NCBI GenBank assembly: GCA_024516035.1
Contig: CM044963.1
Coordinates: 31,424,425-31,488,424, forward strand
From: Bactericera cockerelli
Lineage: Eukaryota > Arthropoda > Insecta > Hemiptera > Triozidae
DNA: 64,000 nucleotides
Direction: 5' to 3'
Shown here: piece by piece, positions 10,495 through 20,500 of the stretch
How positions within the stretch are numbered: the stretch's first letter is position 1
How the letters are laid out: each line of letters starts with the position of its first letter
The notes under the pieces: generated by a model
The model's input: the letters and a program-made list of their open reading frames with translations, nothing else
The model's database searches: none
What the model was told of the DNA's origin: nothing
Made by a program: the position numbers and the translations under genes

Positions 10495-10945
10495 AGATAT
10501 GTAGTAGATAAGAATAAACTAGAAATACGTCTCTTTGCATTTTAAACCATTTGCACTCAAGTCCATTCTAATAACCTCAATAAATACTCATGCAGACAAG
10601 TATTTCAGAAAAAAAATAGCATTAATAAATGGTCTTAATGCAACGGAAAAAAACATAGTGCTTTTTTTTCTTTAGAAAATGCATAAATAAATAGGCTTAA
10701 TAGCCTGATGTATGGAGACAGACTCTAACGTACTCTACATAAATATGAGAAAGGACAATGGCTAGCTAGATAAGAGTGGAAAATGTCAGGCCACTAGACA
10801 CGACCTTAGTCAATGTTGAAATTTATCGGTTCTGTGAAAACTATGTATGTACTTTATGTACCTTGAAGTTCATTCAGGTATTTCCAATAGGATTGATCTA
10901 AGAACAGGATCAGTCGCCAGCGTCAATGATATGTTGAAAACACTA
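10495..10945. other. unassigned, no gene seen
   Basis: AT-rich sequence with no supported feature. Confidence 0.45.
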
Positions 10946-10949
10946 CAAT

Positions 10950-11115
10950 AGTCTATAATAATAATAACAAAACTGTTTAGTGGAAGGCAACAACCAGGCG
11001 AGGTTAATGCTCAAAACATTTTCTACCACTTACCCCTCAGATTCTTATTATTATGTGGTTTGAAACTCAAATTAATGAGGAAAAATTCATGCACTGGGTG
11101 GGATTCGACCCTACG
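10950..11115 (-). repeat. SINE family D (head truncated)
   Basis: Family D has the head 'GGTTAACGCGCT...' , the B-box GGTTCGAATCCCACCCAGTG and a body with 'ctctgagggttaggtggtag' and 'ggtggttaccttccac'. In this minus-strand copy only the B-box and body remain. 11120-11240 beyond it is related but scrambled sequence. Confidence 0.55.
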
Positions 11116-11244
11116 GATCACAATTTATTATGTGATCACAAACTCAACACACCACAAAAATGGTGGGTTAGAAAATGGTGTGTTAGTGGAGACGCCTGAA
11201 CTACTTTCTCCTCATTGCTACAGGAGAACAAAACAGATTCACTA

Positions 11245-11455
11245 ATAATAATACTCTTTAGTGGAAGGTAACCACCAGGCGAGGTTAATACTCAAAGCAT
11301 TTTCTACCACCTAACCCTCAGAGTCTAATTATTATGTGGCCTCAAACTCAAATTAATGAGGAAAAATTGATGCACTGGGTGGGATTCGAAGCTACGGATC
11401 TCTACGCTACCTGGATTACCAGAATAGCGCGTTAACTACTTGACTACAAATGCAA
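11245..11455 (-). repeat. SINE family D
   Basis: Near full-length on the minus strand: a tRNA-like head with AGTTAACGCGCTATTCTGG and GCTTCGAATCCCACCCAGTG, then the body, ending at 'aataataatactctttagtg' on the plus strand. Confidence 0.65.
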
Positions 11456-11554
11456 TATCTGATAATCCTGAAAGAATGGGACTAAATAGTCTCTTTATTC
11501 TCACAGGACTACACTATTCCAGGTTAGTAGCCTGTGTGCCTGCGTTCCTACGTT

Positions 11555-11735
11555 CCTAAGAGCCTCCTTTACTTTAGGAATTCTATTACATTAATTTCTT
11601 TTTACTCTGGTAATGCCGCCACTGGTTGTTACTCCTACAAGTAACTACTCATTTTTCCTCACGAGGTATGAGTGGACCCCGAACATCCAAGTACAGAGTA
11701 GAAAAATTCTTGTTCCGCTGGGGCCCAAAACAGTG
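11555..11735 (-). repeat. SINE family C (partial)
   Basis: 'gccgccactggttgttactc...gagtggaccccgaacatcca' is the body of family C. The tRNA head is replaced by unrelated sequence after 'ttccgctgggg'. Confidence 0.6.
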
Positions 11736-11739
11736 GAAA

Positions 11740-11970
11740 CAGTGCACTGGTATTTAATTGGCTAACGCGCTGCTCTAGTAATCCAGGTAGCGTAGGGATC
11801 CGTTGGTTCGAATCCTACCCAGTACGTGAATTTTTCCTCATTAATTTGAGTTTGTGACCACATAATGATAAGACTCTGAGGGTTAGGTTAGAAAATGTTT
11901 TAAGCATTAACCTCTCCTGGTGGTTACTTTCCAGTAAAGAGTGTTATTAATACTATTAACACTCTAAGTT
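11740..11970 (+). repeat. SINE family D
   Basis: A plus-strand copy with GGCTAACGCGCTGCTCTAG, then GGTTCGAATCCTACCCAGTA, then the body to 'agagtgttattaa'. Confidence 0.65.
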
Positions 11971-12097
11971 CAAAAAAAGACCAAGAGTCTGAGCTGTTTT
12001 GAGAAGTGTTTAGGTTTTACATTTGCTTTCACAAAAGATAACATGACTTTTTGTTACGCATAATGGACTTCAACCCAATATTGAAATCTGGTAGGTA

Positions 12098-12253
12098 GTT
12101 AAGTTATCATATTTGTGTTAATCACTATCGTGATATCACAACTACTCAAACTCGCTTCACTAAATCTACGCAGAAACCGGGACTTGAACCCCCGACCTCC
12201 AGGTTACATACAAGTCCGCTGCCTCATAGATCAAGCTACTGAGATCGGTCGAA
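12098..12253 (-). repeat. SINE family B
   Basis: Family B read from the minus strand: GACCTCAGTAGCTTGATC, 'gacttgtaacctggaggtcg', GGTTCAAGTCCCGGTTTC, then 'gagtttgagtagttgtgata' and 'gtgattaacacaaat'. This copy carries a 5-bp duplication in the anticodon-like region. Confidence 0.7.
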
Positions 12254-12254
12254 A

Positions 12255-12800
12255 TCTGGTAGGTAATCAATTAGATACATATCGAAGACAACCTATAAAT
12301 ATTAATCAATATACTTTCTGGGTGAAATAGTAGTATTTCTGGGTGAAATAGTAGTATACTCCACCCTTGTAAGAAATAAATAAATAAATATATCTTAAAT
12401 TTTTTCATTATCATCAACATTTATTATGTCTATTACTACATTTTCTCAATTATATGATCTCATTATGACAACGAAAGTCCAAATGCGGGCGACGGCGACG
12501 TATCTGATGCACTGAAAGCACATTTAGCATGCGAAATTGGACAGCAATCCATAAGCGGCACTTGGTTTCGTTAGCATTCGAAATTGGACCGACAAGCTCC
12601 AACTGGTTATGGCCAATCCAAGCGAACTGGAACTACTGGACTCATCTGTCTTAGAGATCTGGAGTAAAAAAAATGAACCAATTAATCTCTTTTTTACGAG
12701 CGGAGCCACGCGCGCTGGTATTCTGGCAGCAAGTCCAGATCGAAAAAAATTCAAGTAAATTTTCTTTTTTTTGTCCCGTTCTAAACTCATTCATTTGTTC
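12255..12800. other. unassigned, no gene seen
   Basis: Contains a short imperfect direct repeat around 'cgaaattggac' (12525-12590) and otherwise no signal. Confidence 0.4.
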
Positions 12801-12804
12801 TTGT

Positions 12805-13012
12805 TTTTTTGTAGTCACTGTAGCCGAGTGAGTTAGCGCCCTAAGCATTGCACGCATGGTGATCTGGGTTTGATCTCCAGCAGAAGGGAAATTTTTCTGC
12901 TCTGTACTTGGATGTTCGGGGTCCACTGATACCTCGTGAGGAGAAATGAGTAGCTGCTTTAATGTGAAGTTAGCGACCAGTGGCGGAATCATAGGCGAAA
13001 TAAATAACACAA
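12805..13012 (+). repeat. SINE family C
   Basis: Plus strand: 'agtcactgtagccgagtgag' head, a B-box GGGTTTGATCTCCAGC that has drifted, then 'ctgctctgtacttggatgtt' and the body. The 3' part is shortened. Confidence 0.65.
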
Positions 13013-13138
13013 GATATGGTACGAGTATATTAAAGTGGTAAAGTCCTATGACTCTGCGCTACCCATTAAAATTGTGACATAATAACAGAAAGAAAAAGCA
13101 TTATTATTAATTTATTACTATTGTATTTTTCTAGAGAT

Positions 13139-13140
13139 TG

Positions 13141-13209
<69 letters not shown>

Positions 13210-13213
13210 CTCG

Positions 13214-13289
<76 letters not shown>
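13139..13289 (+). repeat. (TC)n microsatellite, about 150 bp
   Basis: Nearly pure TC dinucleotides, interrupted at 13207-13220 by three 'cgc' variants. The long Ser/Leu open frame here is a simple-repeat artefact. Confidence 0.95.
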
Positions 13290-13290
<1 letters not shown>

Positions 13291-13344
13291 AAGTTCCTAG
13301 CTAAAGGGCGGAGTTATTCTCCCTGGCATTCTTATCTCTTATCA

Positions 13345-13525
13345 GTACCATGCAATTATGGTCAAGTGGTTAATGCTCTAGTCTGGTAATCCAGGTAGCG
13401 TGGGGATCCGTTGGTTCGAATCGCACACGATGCATGAATTTTTCCTCATTAATTTGAGTTTGTCACCACATAATAATAAGACTCTAGACTCTAGAGGACC
13501 TTCCACTAAATAGTAATAATTATGT
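13345..13525 (+). repeat. SINE family D
   Basis: 'aagtggttaatgctctagtc' head, GGTTCGAATCGCACACGATG, then a body that is shortened after 'taataagactctagactcta'. Confidence 0.6.
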
Positions 13526-13547
13526 ATTGTATTGTATTGTACGAATT

Positions 13548-13838
13548 TCTTTGTGGTGAAGCACAAGGCCTCTTCACAATTTTTGTGGGTAGCGCAGCAT
13601 TACTAAGAGCCTCCTTTACATTTCTAATTATTCTATTACATTAATTTCTTTTTACTCTGTTAATGCCGCCACTGGTCGTTACTCATACAAGTAACTACTC
13701 ATTTTTCCTCACGAGGTATGAGTGGACCCCGAACATCCAAGTACAGAGCAGAAAAAATCCTCCCCCGCTGGGAATCGAACCCAGGTCACCATGTGTGCAA
13801 TGCCTAGCGCGCTAACTCGCTCTGCCACAGTGACTACT
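13548..13838 (-). repeat. SINE family C (full length)
   Basis: Minus strand: GTGGCAGAGCGAGTTAGCGC head, GGGTTCGATTCCCAGCGG B-box, 'ctctgtacttggatgttcgg' body, and 3' end near 'gaggccttgtgcttcaccac'. It is flanked at the tail by ATTGT repeats. Confidence 0.75.
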
Positions 13839-13849
13839 AGTAATAATTA

Positions 13850-14110
13850 TGTTGTTGTAGCCAGCTTGGCTACAGCTGGAGGGGTGAGTGATGATCTCCA
13901 GCCAACTTTATTTCAAAGTTGGCTAGTCCTGGACCACATATTTCTATGTGCCATCAACCATCATGAGGACTTGGACTTTTCTTTATAAGTCATTAAAACC
14001 TCAGAAAACTGCAAGCTAGCCTGGCTTGTAAGGGTTGGCTAGTCTGTTTATAGTCCTCTAGCGAGATACTGGTCTTCTCCCTGTTTAACGTCCCCCAGCC
14101 AGACACCTAA
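13850..14110 (+). repeat. diverged family H-like repeat
   Basis: It shares 'ctccctgtttaacgtccccc agccagac'-type ends with family H. The middle, with two 'gttggctagtc' motifs, is different. Confidence 0.4.
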
Positions 14111-14324
14111 ATATTATTATCATGACTATGTTCGTCTGAACTTTTCCGGTCCTTCTCAATGCCTCTAGATTTCTCTGTTGCCACTATAACGAAAGTGAAT
14201 AATTATGCTCTGCTAGAAGCACTGAAGACTGAAGGTTCAATAGAGAAAGAACCTTCATGGTGATTCCATTTTATTTGCCTTTCCTCAATCCTCCACTTGG
14301 GGTTGGCATTGATCCGTCTTCCTC

Positions 14325-14420
14325 ATGGACCTCATGGTTGAGGTTGTTCGGTTCTGACAATTTTGCCACGCCTACTTTTGCATTTCACGGATGGATGCCC
14401 TTCTTATCACCAACCCTGAA
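14325..14420 (-). repeat. SINE family E 3' fragment
   Basis: 'cctcatggttgaggttgttc ... ggatggatgcccttcttatc' is the 3' end of family E only. Confidence 0.5.
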
Positions 14421-14524
14421 AAGGGTTGCCATGTGCCAACAAATCGTGATATTATCTTGTGACCTCACGGAAACCACATAACTAACTACCTGAACGATAG
14501 AAAGTAAAAAAATATGTATGTGTG

Positions 14525-14855
14525 GTTTTATTTGTGGGTAGCGCAGCATTATTAAGAGCCTCCTTTACTTTTTCGAATTATTATATTACATTAATTTTAT
14601 TTTTACTCTGGTAATATTAGTATTAAGACTAGGGTGACATTTTAAATTGGGTATCTCCCGTTAACTTATTATATAAAATTAAATGCCGCCACTGGTCGTT
14701 ACTCATACAAGTAACAACTCATTTTTCCTCACGGGGTATGAGTGGACCCTGAACATCCAAGTACAGAGCAGAAAATTTTCTGCTCCGCTGGGGATCAAAC
14801 CCAGGTCACCATGCGTGCAATGCCTAACGCGCTAACTCACTCTGTCACGGTGACT
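14525..14855 (-). repeat. SINE family C with a nested insertion
   Basis: Full family C layout on the minus strand, but the body is split at 14612-14680 by about 70 bp. That insert resembles the 3' end of the CR1-type LINE at 54150-60870 ('ggtatctcccgttaactta'). Confidence 0.7.
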
Positions 14856-14889
14856 ACTAAGTTACCTAGAATCAAGTCAAAAAATACAA

Positions 14890-15000
14890 TCCGCCGAACT
14901 TAGTAGTTCCATCGAAAAGGCGACCTGAGACCTGAGGGCAGTGGTTCGAGTCCCACGTTCAGCAAAGAAAAAGAAAGTTATCATATTTGTGTTGATCATC
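14890..15000 (+). repeat. SINE family B (diverged)
   Basis: 'aacttagtagttccatcgaa' head and GGTTCGAGTCCCACGTTCAG B-box; the body is replaced after 'gttatcatatttgtgttgat' by family H. Confidence 0.55.
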
Positions 15001-15425
15001 ATAGGGTGGCGTCATCGTGAACGATCGTGGCCAGACAGTGGAAAATGACTCAGCACTTCTACCACTGTCTTAACAAGGAGGCTAATAATTGACAAGGGCT
15101 CCCAGAACCAGGCCAATACTGGTCTACTCCCTGTTTATAGTACCCCAGCCAGACTGCTGGTCTCCTAACTGTTTATAGTCCCCTAGCCAGACTGCTGGTC
15201 TCCTAATTGTTTATAGTCCCCCAGCCAGACTGCTGGTCGGTCTCCTAACTCTTTATAGTTCCCCAGCCAGACTGCTGGTCTCCTAACTGTTTATAGTCCC
15301 CCAGCCAGACTGCTGGTCTCCTAACTGTTTATAGTCCCCCAGCCAGACTGCTGGTCTCCTAACTGTTTATAGTCCCCCAGCCAGATTGCTGGTCTCCTAA
15401 CTGTTTATAGTTCCTCAGCCAGACT
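15001..15425 (+). repeat. family H repeat expanded into a 38-bp minisatellite
   Basis: Family H begins at 15004. From about 15151 the end segment 'agactgctggtctcctaact...' repeats roughly seven times with a 38-bp period. One unit near 15227 has a 4-bp insertion. A further unit and flanking 'cttcttcagcaaagaaa' are copied again at 15495-15610. Confidence 0.85.
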
Positions 15426-15439
15426 TCTTCAGCAAAGAA

Positions 15440-15705
15440 ATAAGAAAGTTATTATATTTTTTTCACACAATCGTAATATCACTCTTAACTCATAGTCCCC
15501 CAGCCAGACTGCTGGTCTCCTAACTGTTTATAGTCCCTCAGCCAGACTTCTTCAGCAAAGAAAAAAGAAAGTTATTATATTTTTTTCACACAATCGTAAT
15601 ATCACTCTAACTCGCTTTACTATTTTTCAGATTAACTGGGGTACTCGAACGACCGACCTCCAGATTAAAAGTCTACCGCCTTACCGATGAATACACTGAG
15701 GTCGT
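15440..15705 (-). repeat. SINE family B with duplicated tail
   Basis: The head and B-box lie at 15640-15705 on the minus strand. The tail 'tttcacacaatcgtaatatc' occurs twice (15462 and 15584) because of the duplication that also copied a minisatellite unit. Confidence 0.6.
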
Positions 15706-15799
15706 AAACGACCGTGAACGACCTCAGTATATTCAACAATTATTTAGTTTAGCGAGTAGTTGTGACATTTTTGTTATGAACACAAATAATTATCATAAT

Positions 15800-16035
15800 A
15801 ATAAAAACAAGTCAATAATACTCATAATATCGCCTTATTTATACCGCCCGATTAAGACTATTAAAGTCCCATTATTACAACAGAGTAAGTCCGAGACGTA
15901 TTATGTGTTATTATTAAGTGGTAAAAATGCCAAATGGGAGGATAAATTGTCATGTCCCGGCTGGGTTTCGAACCCGCGACCTCTGGAATCTCTGGATTCA
16001 CAGAGTGCCGCCTTTACCACTGAGCTATCGGGACA
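15800..16035 (-). repeat. SINE family A (full length)
   Basis: Minus strand: CCCGATAGCTCAGTGGTAAA, B-box GGGTTCGAAACCCAGCCGGG, body, then 'taatgggactttaatagtct' and the 'ggcgatatta' end. Confidence 0.75.
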
Positions 16036-16472
16036 GACAAATGTCCCTGATGGTAAAATGCGCAGAAGATGTAAGAAGAATCAGCTTTTACTTCCGAGAA
16101 CTACTAGTTATGTCTATTAAACGAGGAAAATTCTTTGTAAAATAAAATACAAAGTCAACAACTTCTTGATGGCTAGGCATTAGACAGCTCTTTCTTCAAA
16201 GAAGGTTAAAACTCTTTTTCAAATAAATCGAAACTCCAAGGAGGTTATCGTAATAGTAAAAAGAAGCAAAGAAATAGTGCGGCTCTAAACCCGAGCAATC
16301 TGTTCTAATAAGTGTAAAAATCTGTGCATATAGGAAATAACAGAAACTTGTAAACGGATCTTGATAAGACCAAATTTCTCAAGACGGCAATAAAACAACG
16401 GCAGCGAAATTCAACTCTGTATTCGTCACTCAATTCCTCTTCAGTATCAAAGTCCAAAAACGCTGTGACAAA
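16036..16472 (+). other. probable 5' leader of the readthrough-type LINE
   Basis: Non-coding sequence upstream of ORF1. The exact element start and target-site duplication are not resolved. Confidence 0.4.
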
Positions 16473-17534
16473 ATGACAAACGAAGAGATAATTTCAGCGA
16501 TAAAGGAAACTATTCAATCTGAAATTAGAGGCACAATGGAAACCGAAATGTCGAAGATTAATGAGGCATTTTCTCTGCTGAAAACAGATATTGTTAACAC
16601 GATGGATTCAAGAATTCAAGAGAAAGTGAATGAAGTGACACAAGAGATGAAAACAACCCTAAGCAACTTGGAACAAAAAGATGAAGACCTAGAAGCAAAA
16701 ATGAAGAAATGTGAAACTCAGATTCTGCAGGACCGGAAACGGAAGAACATCATTATCTATGGATTGGGATCTCTCAAGGATTGGCAGGAAAGGGAGAAGG
16801 CAGTTTTCAACATGCTGAGAAACATAATGGGAGTCAGCTGTAAAGATGAGGATATTGACTCTATTCTGAAGCTAAATGCAAACAAGGACGACGGGCCCAT
16901 CCTTGTAAAATTCACTACTAGTAGAAAGAAAATTGAAACTTTGTCAAAGAGAAAAAACTTGAAAGATACAAACATTTATATAGATGAAGATTTCTGCAAG
17001 GAAGTGGTAGAAAAACGAAAAGAGCTAAAGAAAGTAATGAAGTCCTTGAAAGAGGGAGGAAAAACACAGGTATACCTGAGACAGGACAAACTCTGGGTGG
17101 ATGGTGTTCTCTGGTCCAACGAAGAGGATCAAACAAAGAAGAATGAAAACGAAGACACGGGAGAAGACGAAGATGTGGAAATGAAAGAAGATGCACAGAC
17201 GCGAGGTAATAAAAATTCTCCTAACATGAAAAGATCGAGATCTCCATCAGATGAAGTCCAGGGGAAAACAGGAGGAAAACCTAAAAAACAACCACCAACA
17301 ACATCGAAACAGACCACGATCAACAAATTCTTCAACTCAAGTCTAGGAAGGCAACGATCGAATTCAGTAGGAGCTTATATCCTGGGACCAGAAGTAGCTA
17401 AACTTGTTGACAAACTCACCACCAAACAGCCACAGTCACCAAGTATCACCCATGCAGGAAGTTCACAAGCTGCAACAGAGTCGAATAAACAAGACGACGG
17501 CAAGGAGGAAAAAAGGACCGAAGAGGAAACATAG
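16473..17534 (+). CDS. LINE ORF1: coiled-coil RNA-binding protein
   Basis: 353 residues from an ATG. Residues about 10-90 are a charged heptad-rich coiled coil. A conserved segment with RKNIIIYGLGSLKDWQ follows at about 90-215, in the style of the RRM-like and C-terminal domains of L1-type ORF1 proteins (IYIDEDFCKEVVEKRKEL ... RQDKLWVDG). After this comes a Lys/Glu-rich, then Ser/Gln/Thr-rich tail. There is no CCHC knuckle, so it differs from the Jockey ORF1 at 2806-4434. Such proteins trimerise and bind the element RNA. The stop codon is TAG at 17532-17534, and the same frame stays open beyond it into ORF2. Confidence 0.85.
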   Translation: MTNEEIISAIKETIQSEIRGTMETEMSKINEAFSLLKTDIVNTMDSRIQEKVNEVTQEMKTTLSNLEQKDEDLEAKMKKCETQILQDRKRKNIIIYGLGSLKDWQEREKAVFNMLRNIMGVSCKDEDIDSILKLNANKDDGPILVKFTTSRKKIETLSKRKNLKDTNIYIDEDFCKEVVEKRKELKKVMKSLKEGGKTQVYLRQDKLWVDGVLWSNEEDQTKKNENEDTGEDEDVEMKEDAQTRGNKNSPNMKRSRSPSDEVQGKTGGKPKKQPPTTSKQTTINKFFNSSLGRQRSNSVGAYILGPEVAKLVDKLTTKQPQSPSITHAGSSQAATESNKQDDGKEEKRTEEET

Positions 17535-17540
17535 CAACCA
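17532..17540 (+). promoter_or_regulatory. candidate stop-codon readthrough site (TAG CAA CCA)
   Basis: The ORF1 stop and the next two codons match the UAG-CAR-YYA context known to promote readthrough. ORF1 and ORF2 are in the same frame, and there is no ATG between this stop and the endonuclease domain. Confidence 0.6.
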
Positions 17541-20500
17541 CGGCAACCACCCCAACAGATCAAAACGCAAGGAAACTTAATTAATGCTAACTTTACACAT
17601 GTAAACAAGGATGAAGAAATATTGATAACAAACAAATTTGATAAGGAAAAAAGAAACTTGAACGTCCTGTGGCTGAACGTTAACGGACCAAAGAAGTTAA
17701 ATTTGCTCTTGAGTAGTAATGAGTTATTAGAATTTGAATTTATTTTCTTATCTGAGACCTGGGTAAGGGATTTCCATCTGAATTCAGTTTTAGGTGATAC
17801 ATACAACTTTTTATCTGTTCAAGCAACAAGAGTTGGAAATCTCGGAAGGTTTAAAGGGGGTTTAGTTTGCATATACAAAAAGAGCTTTAATGTCAATCTG
17901 GTACTTTCTAATGAATACTGGCTGTTTATGTATGTTAAAGAACTGGACTTGGTGTTTGGGAACATATATCTTCCCCCTAATACACCTCTCCCCATTTTTC
18001 AGAACTTACAAATTGCTTTAGAAGAAATCGGAGACTCTCACCCTTGCAAGCAAATCTATGGGGGTGATATGAATGCGCGTATCGGGTCACTAAACCAAGG
18101 AGATGAAGAATGGTTTGAGGGTTCTTCTCTGTACCACGAGCGCCTTACCAGGGACGTCACTTGCAATGCTTCCGGTCGTCACATTGTGGGTGTCATGCAG
18201 GATATTGGGTGTGTGGTTTTAAATGGTAGGTCAGTTAATGATTCTCCTGCTAGTTACACTTACGTGGGGCACCGAGGGCAGAGCTGTGTGGACCTGGTTT
18301 GGTGTAGTTTGAGTACACTCAGTATTATTACCGATTTCAAAGTGTCCGATTTCTTTTTGGCATCTGATCATTTACCTATTACTGTTAGTCTTAAAAGTAA
18401 TCTATTGAAAGATGAGGTATCATTTATTTCTAATGGTCCAAAAATAATTTGGTCCCAGGCTAAGTCTGAGCAGTACTACAGCGCTCTTGAGTCTCTAAAC
18501 CTGATGGTTGATGTTTCCTATTTTACCACTGAGCAAGAATATCATTATATTAGAAACTTGTTAATTTTGGTTTGTAAAGAGTTAAGCCTTTATAAAGATG
18601 GTACAAAATGCAAAGGTAATTTATTTAAAAAACTTTGGTATGATCAGGAGTGTCATAGTGCTAAATTCTTTATGAATCATCATTTGAGAGCAGCCAAAAG
18701 AGTAAATTTTTCTTCACCTTATGTTGAGGTCTTCCTCGAAGCAAAAAAAAGGTACTTAAAACTTCTAACAGACAAAAGGGTGAAATTTGAAACAAATATG
18801 TTATCTGCTCTAAGTGATGTTAAAAATTCGGCACAGTTCTGGAAAACCATAAAAAGATATGGCTCTAGAAAGCAAAGAACACCTGAGCTGGATATTGGGG
18901 AGGTTGAGTCTCATTTCAGGGAGGTTTTCTCCATGAAAAGTCCTGTTAGTGATGTCATTAAAGTTGAGGTTTTACAGGTGGAGAACGCTTTAGGTGTATT
19001 TAACATTATGTTAGATGGGGATGTTTCTACCCAGGAGTTTGATTTCTGCCTTAAGAATTGTAAAAACAATAAGGCTGGTGGGGAGGATTTACTCATTTAT
19101 GAGTTATTTAAGCACATGCCAGAGCAGTTAACTGCCAGAGTAGTGGCACTCTTTAATAAAATCATTCAAACTGAAGTTGTTCCTCAGAGCTGGTCAAACA
19201 TACTCATGTTCCTTCTCTTTAAGAAGGGTGATGTTAGTAATATTGACCATTATCGTGGCATTTCATTAATAAACGTTATATGCAAGCTATTCACTCAAAT
19301 TCTAACAAACAGGTTAACAGCTTACTGCGATGAGGCAGGTGTCTTGCCAGAGAACCAGTGCGGGTTTCGGGCGGGTAGGTGCTGCTCAGACTTGGTGTTC
19401 ACTTTGAGCTCTGTTGTACACTTGAACATTAGACTGCCTAAATCAAAGGTCTTTGCGGCCTTTGTGGATTTCCGTAAAGCTTTTGATGGACTGCTTCATG
19501 ATGTTCTATGGTACAAACTTTTCAAGCTTGGGGTGAGTGTTAAATTCATAAATATTTTGCGAAATTTGTACAGCAATGCAAAAGTTCAGGTTAAAATAAC
19601 AAAGCCAAAAGCAAGAGAAGGTGAACGTCAGGAAGCAGTCCTAGATGAGTTTGAACAAGTCCTTAGCCAGGTTGATTATAACCGCACCCTAACTAAGCCT
19701 ATTAATGTTCAGCAGGGTATTTTGCAAGGTGATACGATTTCACCACTCCTTTTCAGTCTTTTTGTTTCTGACTTTGAGGAATTCCTGAGAGCAAACGGTG
19801 CCACTGGCTTAAACGTAGACGGTCATATTGATCTGGTGGTTCTATTCTATGCAGATGACCTTGTTTTGTTTGGTTCCTCACAGATTGATTTACAAAGAAA
19901 ATTAAATCTTCTTAAGAAATATTGTGATATGTTCACTTTGACTGTAAATGTAGACAAGACAAAAATTGTTATCTTTAGAAAAAAGGGTGGGTACCCTAGG
20001 AGTTGTCAGTTCTCCTATAATGGGGAAAATTTGGAAATTGTAAAAGACTTTACGTACCTAGGAATAAAATTTTCCAGTTCTGGGTTGTTTCGTATTGCAA
20101 GCGAGCACGCATATGTTAAGGGCAAGGCGGCAACGGCCAGGATATCTGAGATCGTTAAGAGTTCTAAAGTAGCTGATTTGGAAGTTTGGAAAAAACTTTT
20201 TGATTCAGTTGTCCTGGCCACTGCCCTCTATTGTGCTGAAGTATGGGCGTGGAGGTACGTGGAGGACTTGGAAAGAGTACAAACTTTCTTCTACAAATCA
20301 ATTCTTTACCTCACCCGATCAACACCCGGTCATTACCTCAGAATGGAGTTAGGGCTTGTTATGTTGAAAAAATTAGTTCTCCAAAAAATGTTAAATTGGT
20401 GGTGCAAGATCCTCTCAATGTCTAATGATCGTTATCCAAAAATTTGCTTTTTAGAACTCTTGAAGCAATGTAATAATATTGACAGGATTGTGGATGTAAG

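Noticed and set aside
13138..13389. Ser/Leu-rich protein
   Set aside because: Product of the (TC)n microsatellite.
15151..15425. CRISPR array
   Set aside because: 38-bp units are contiguous without unique spacers: a minisatellite.
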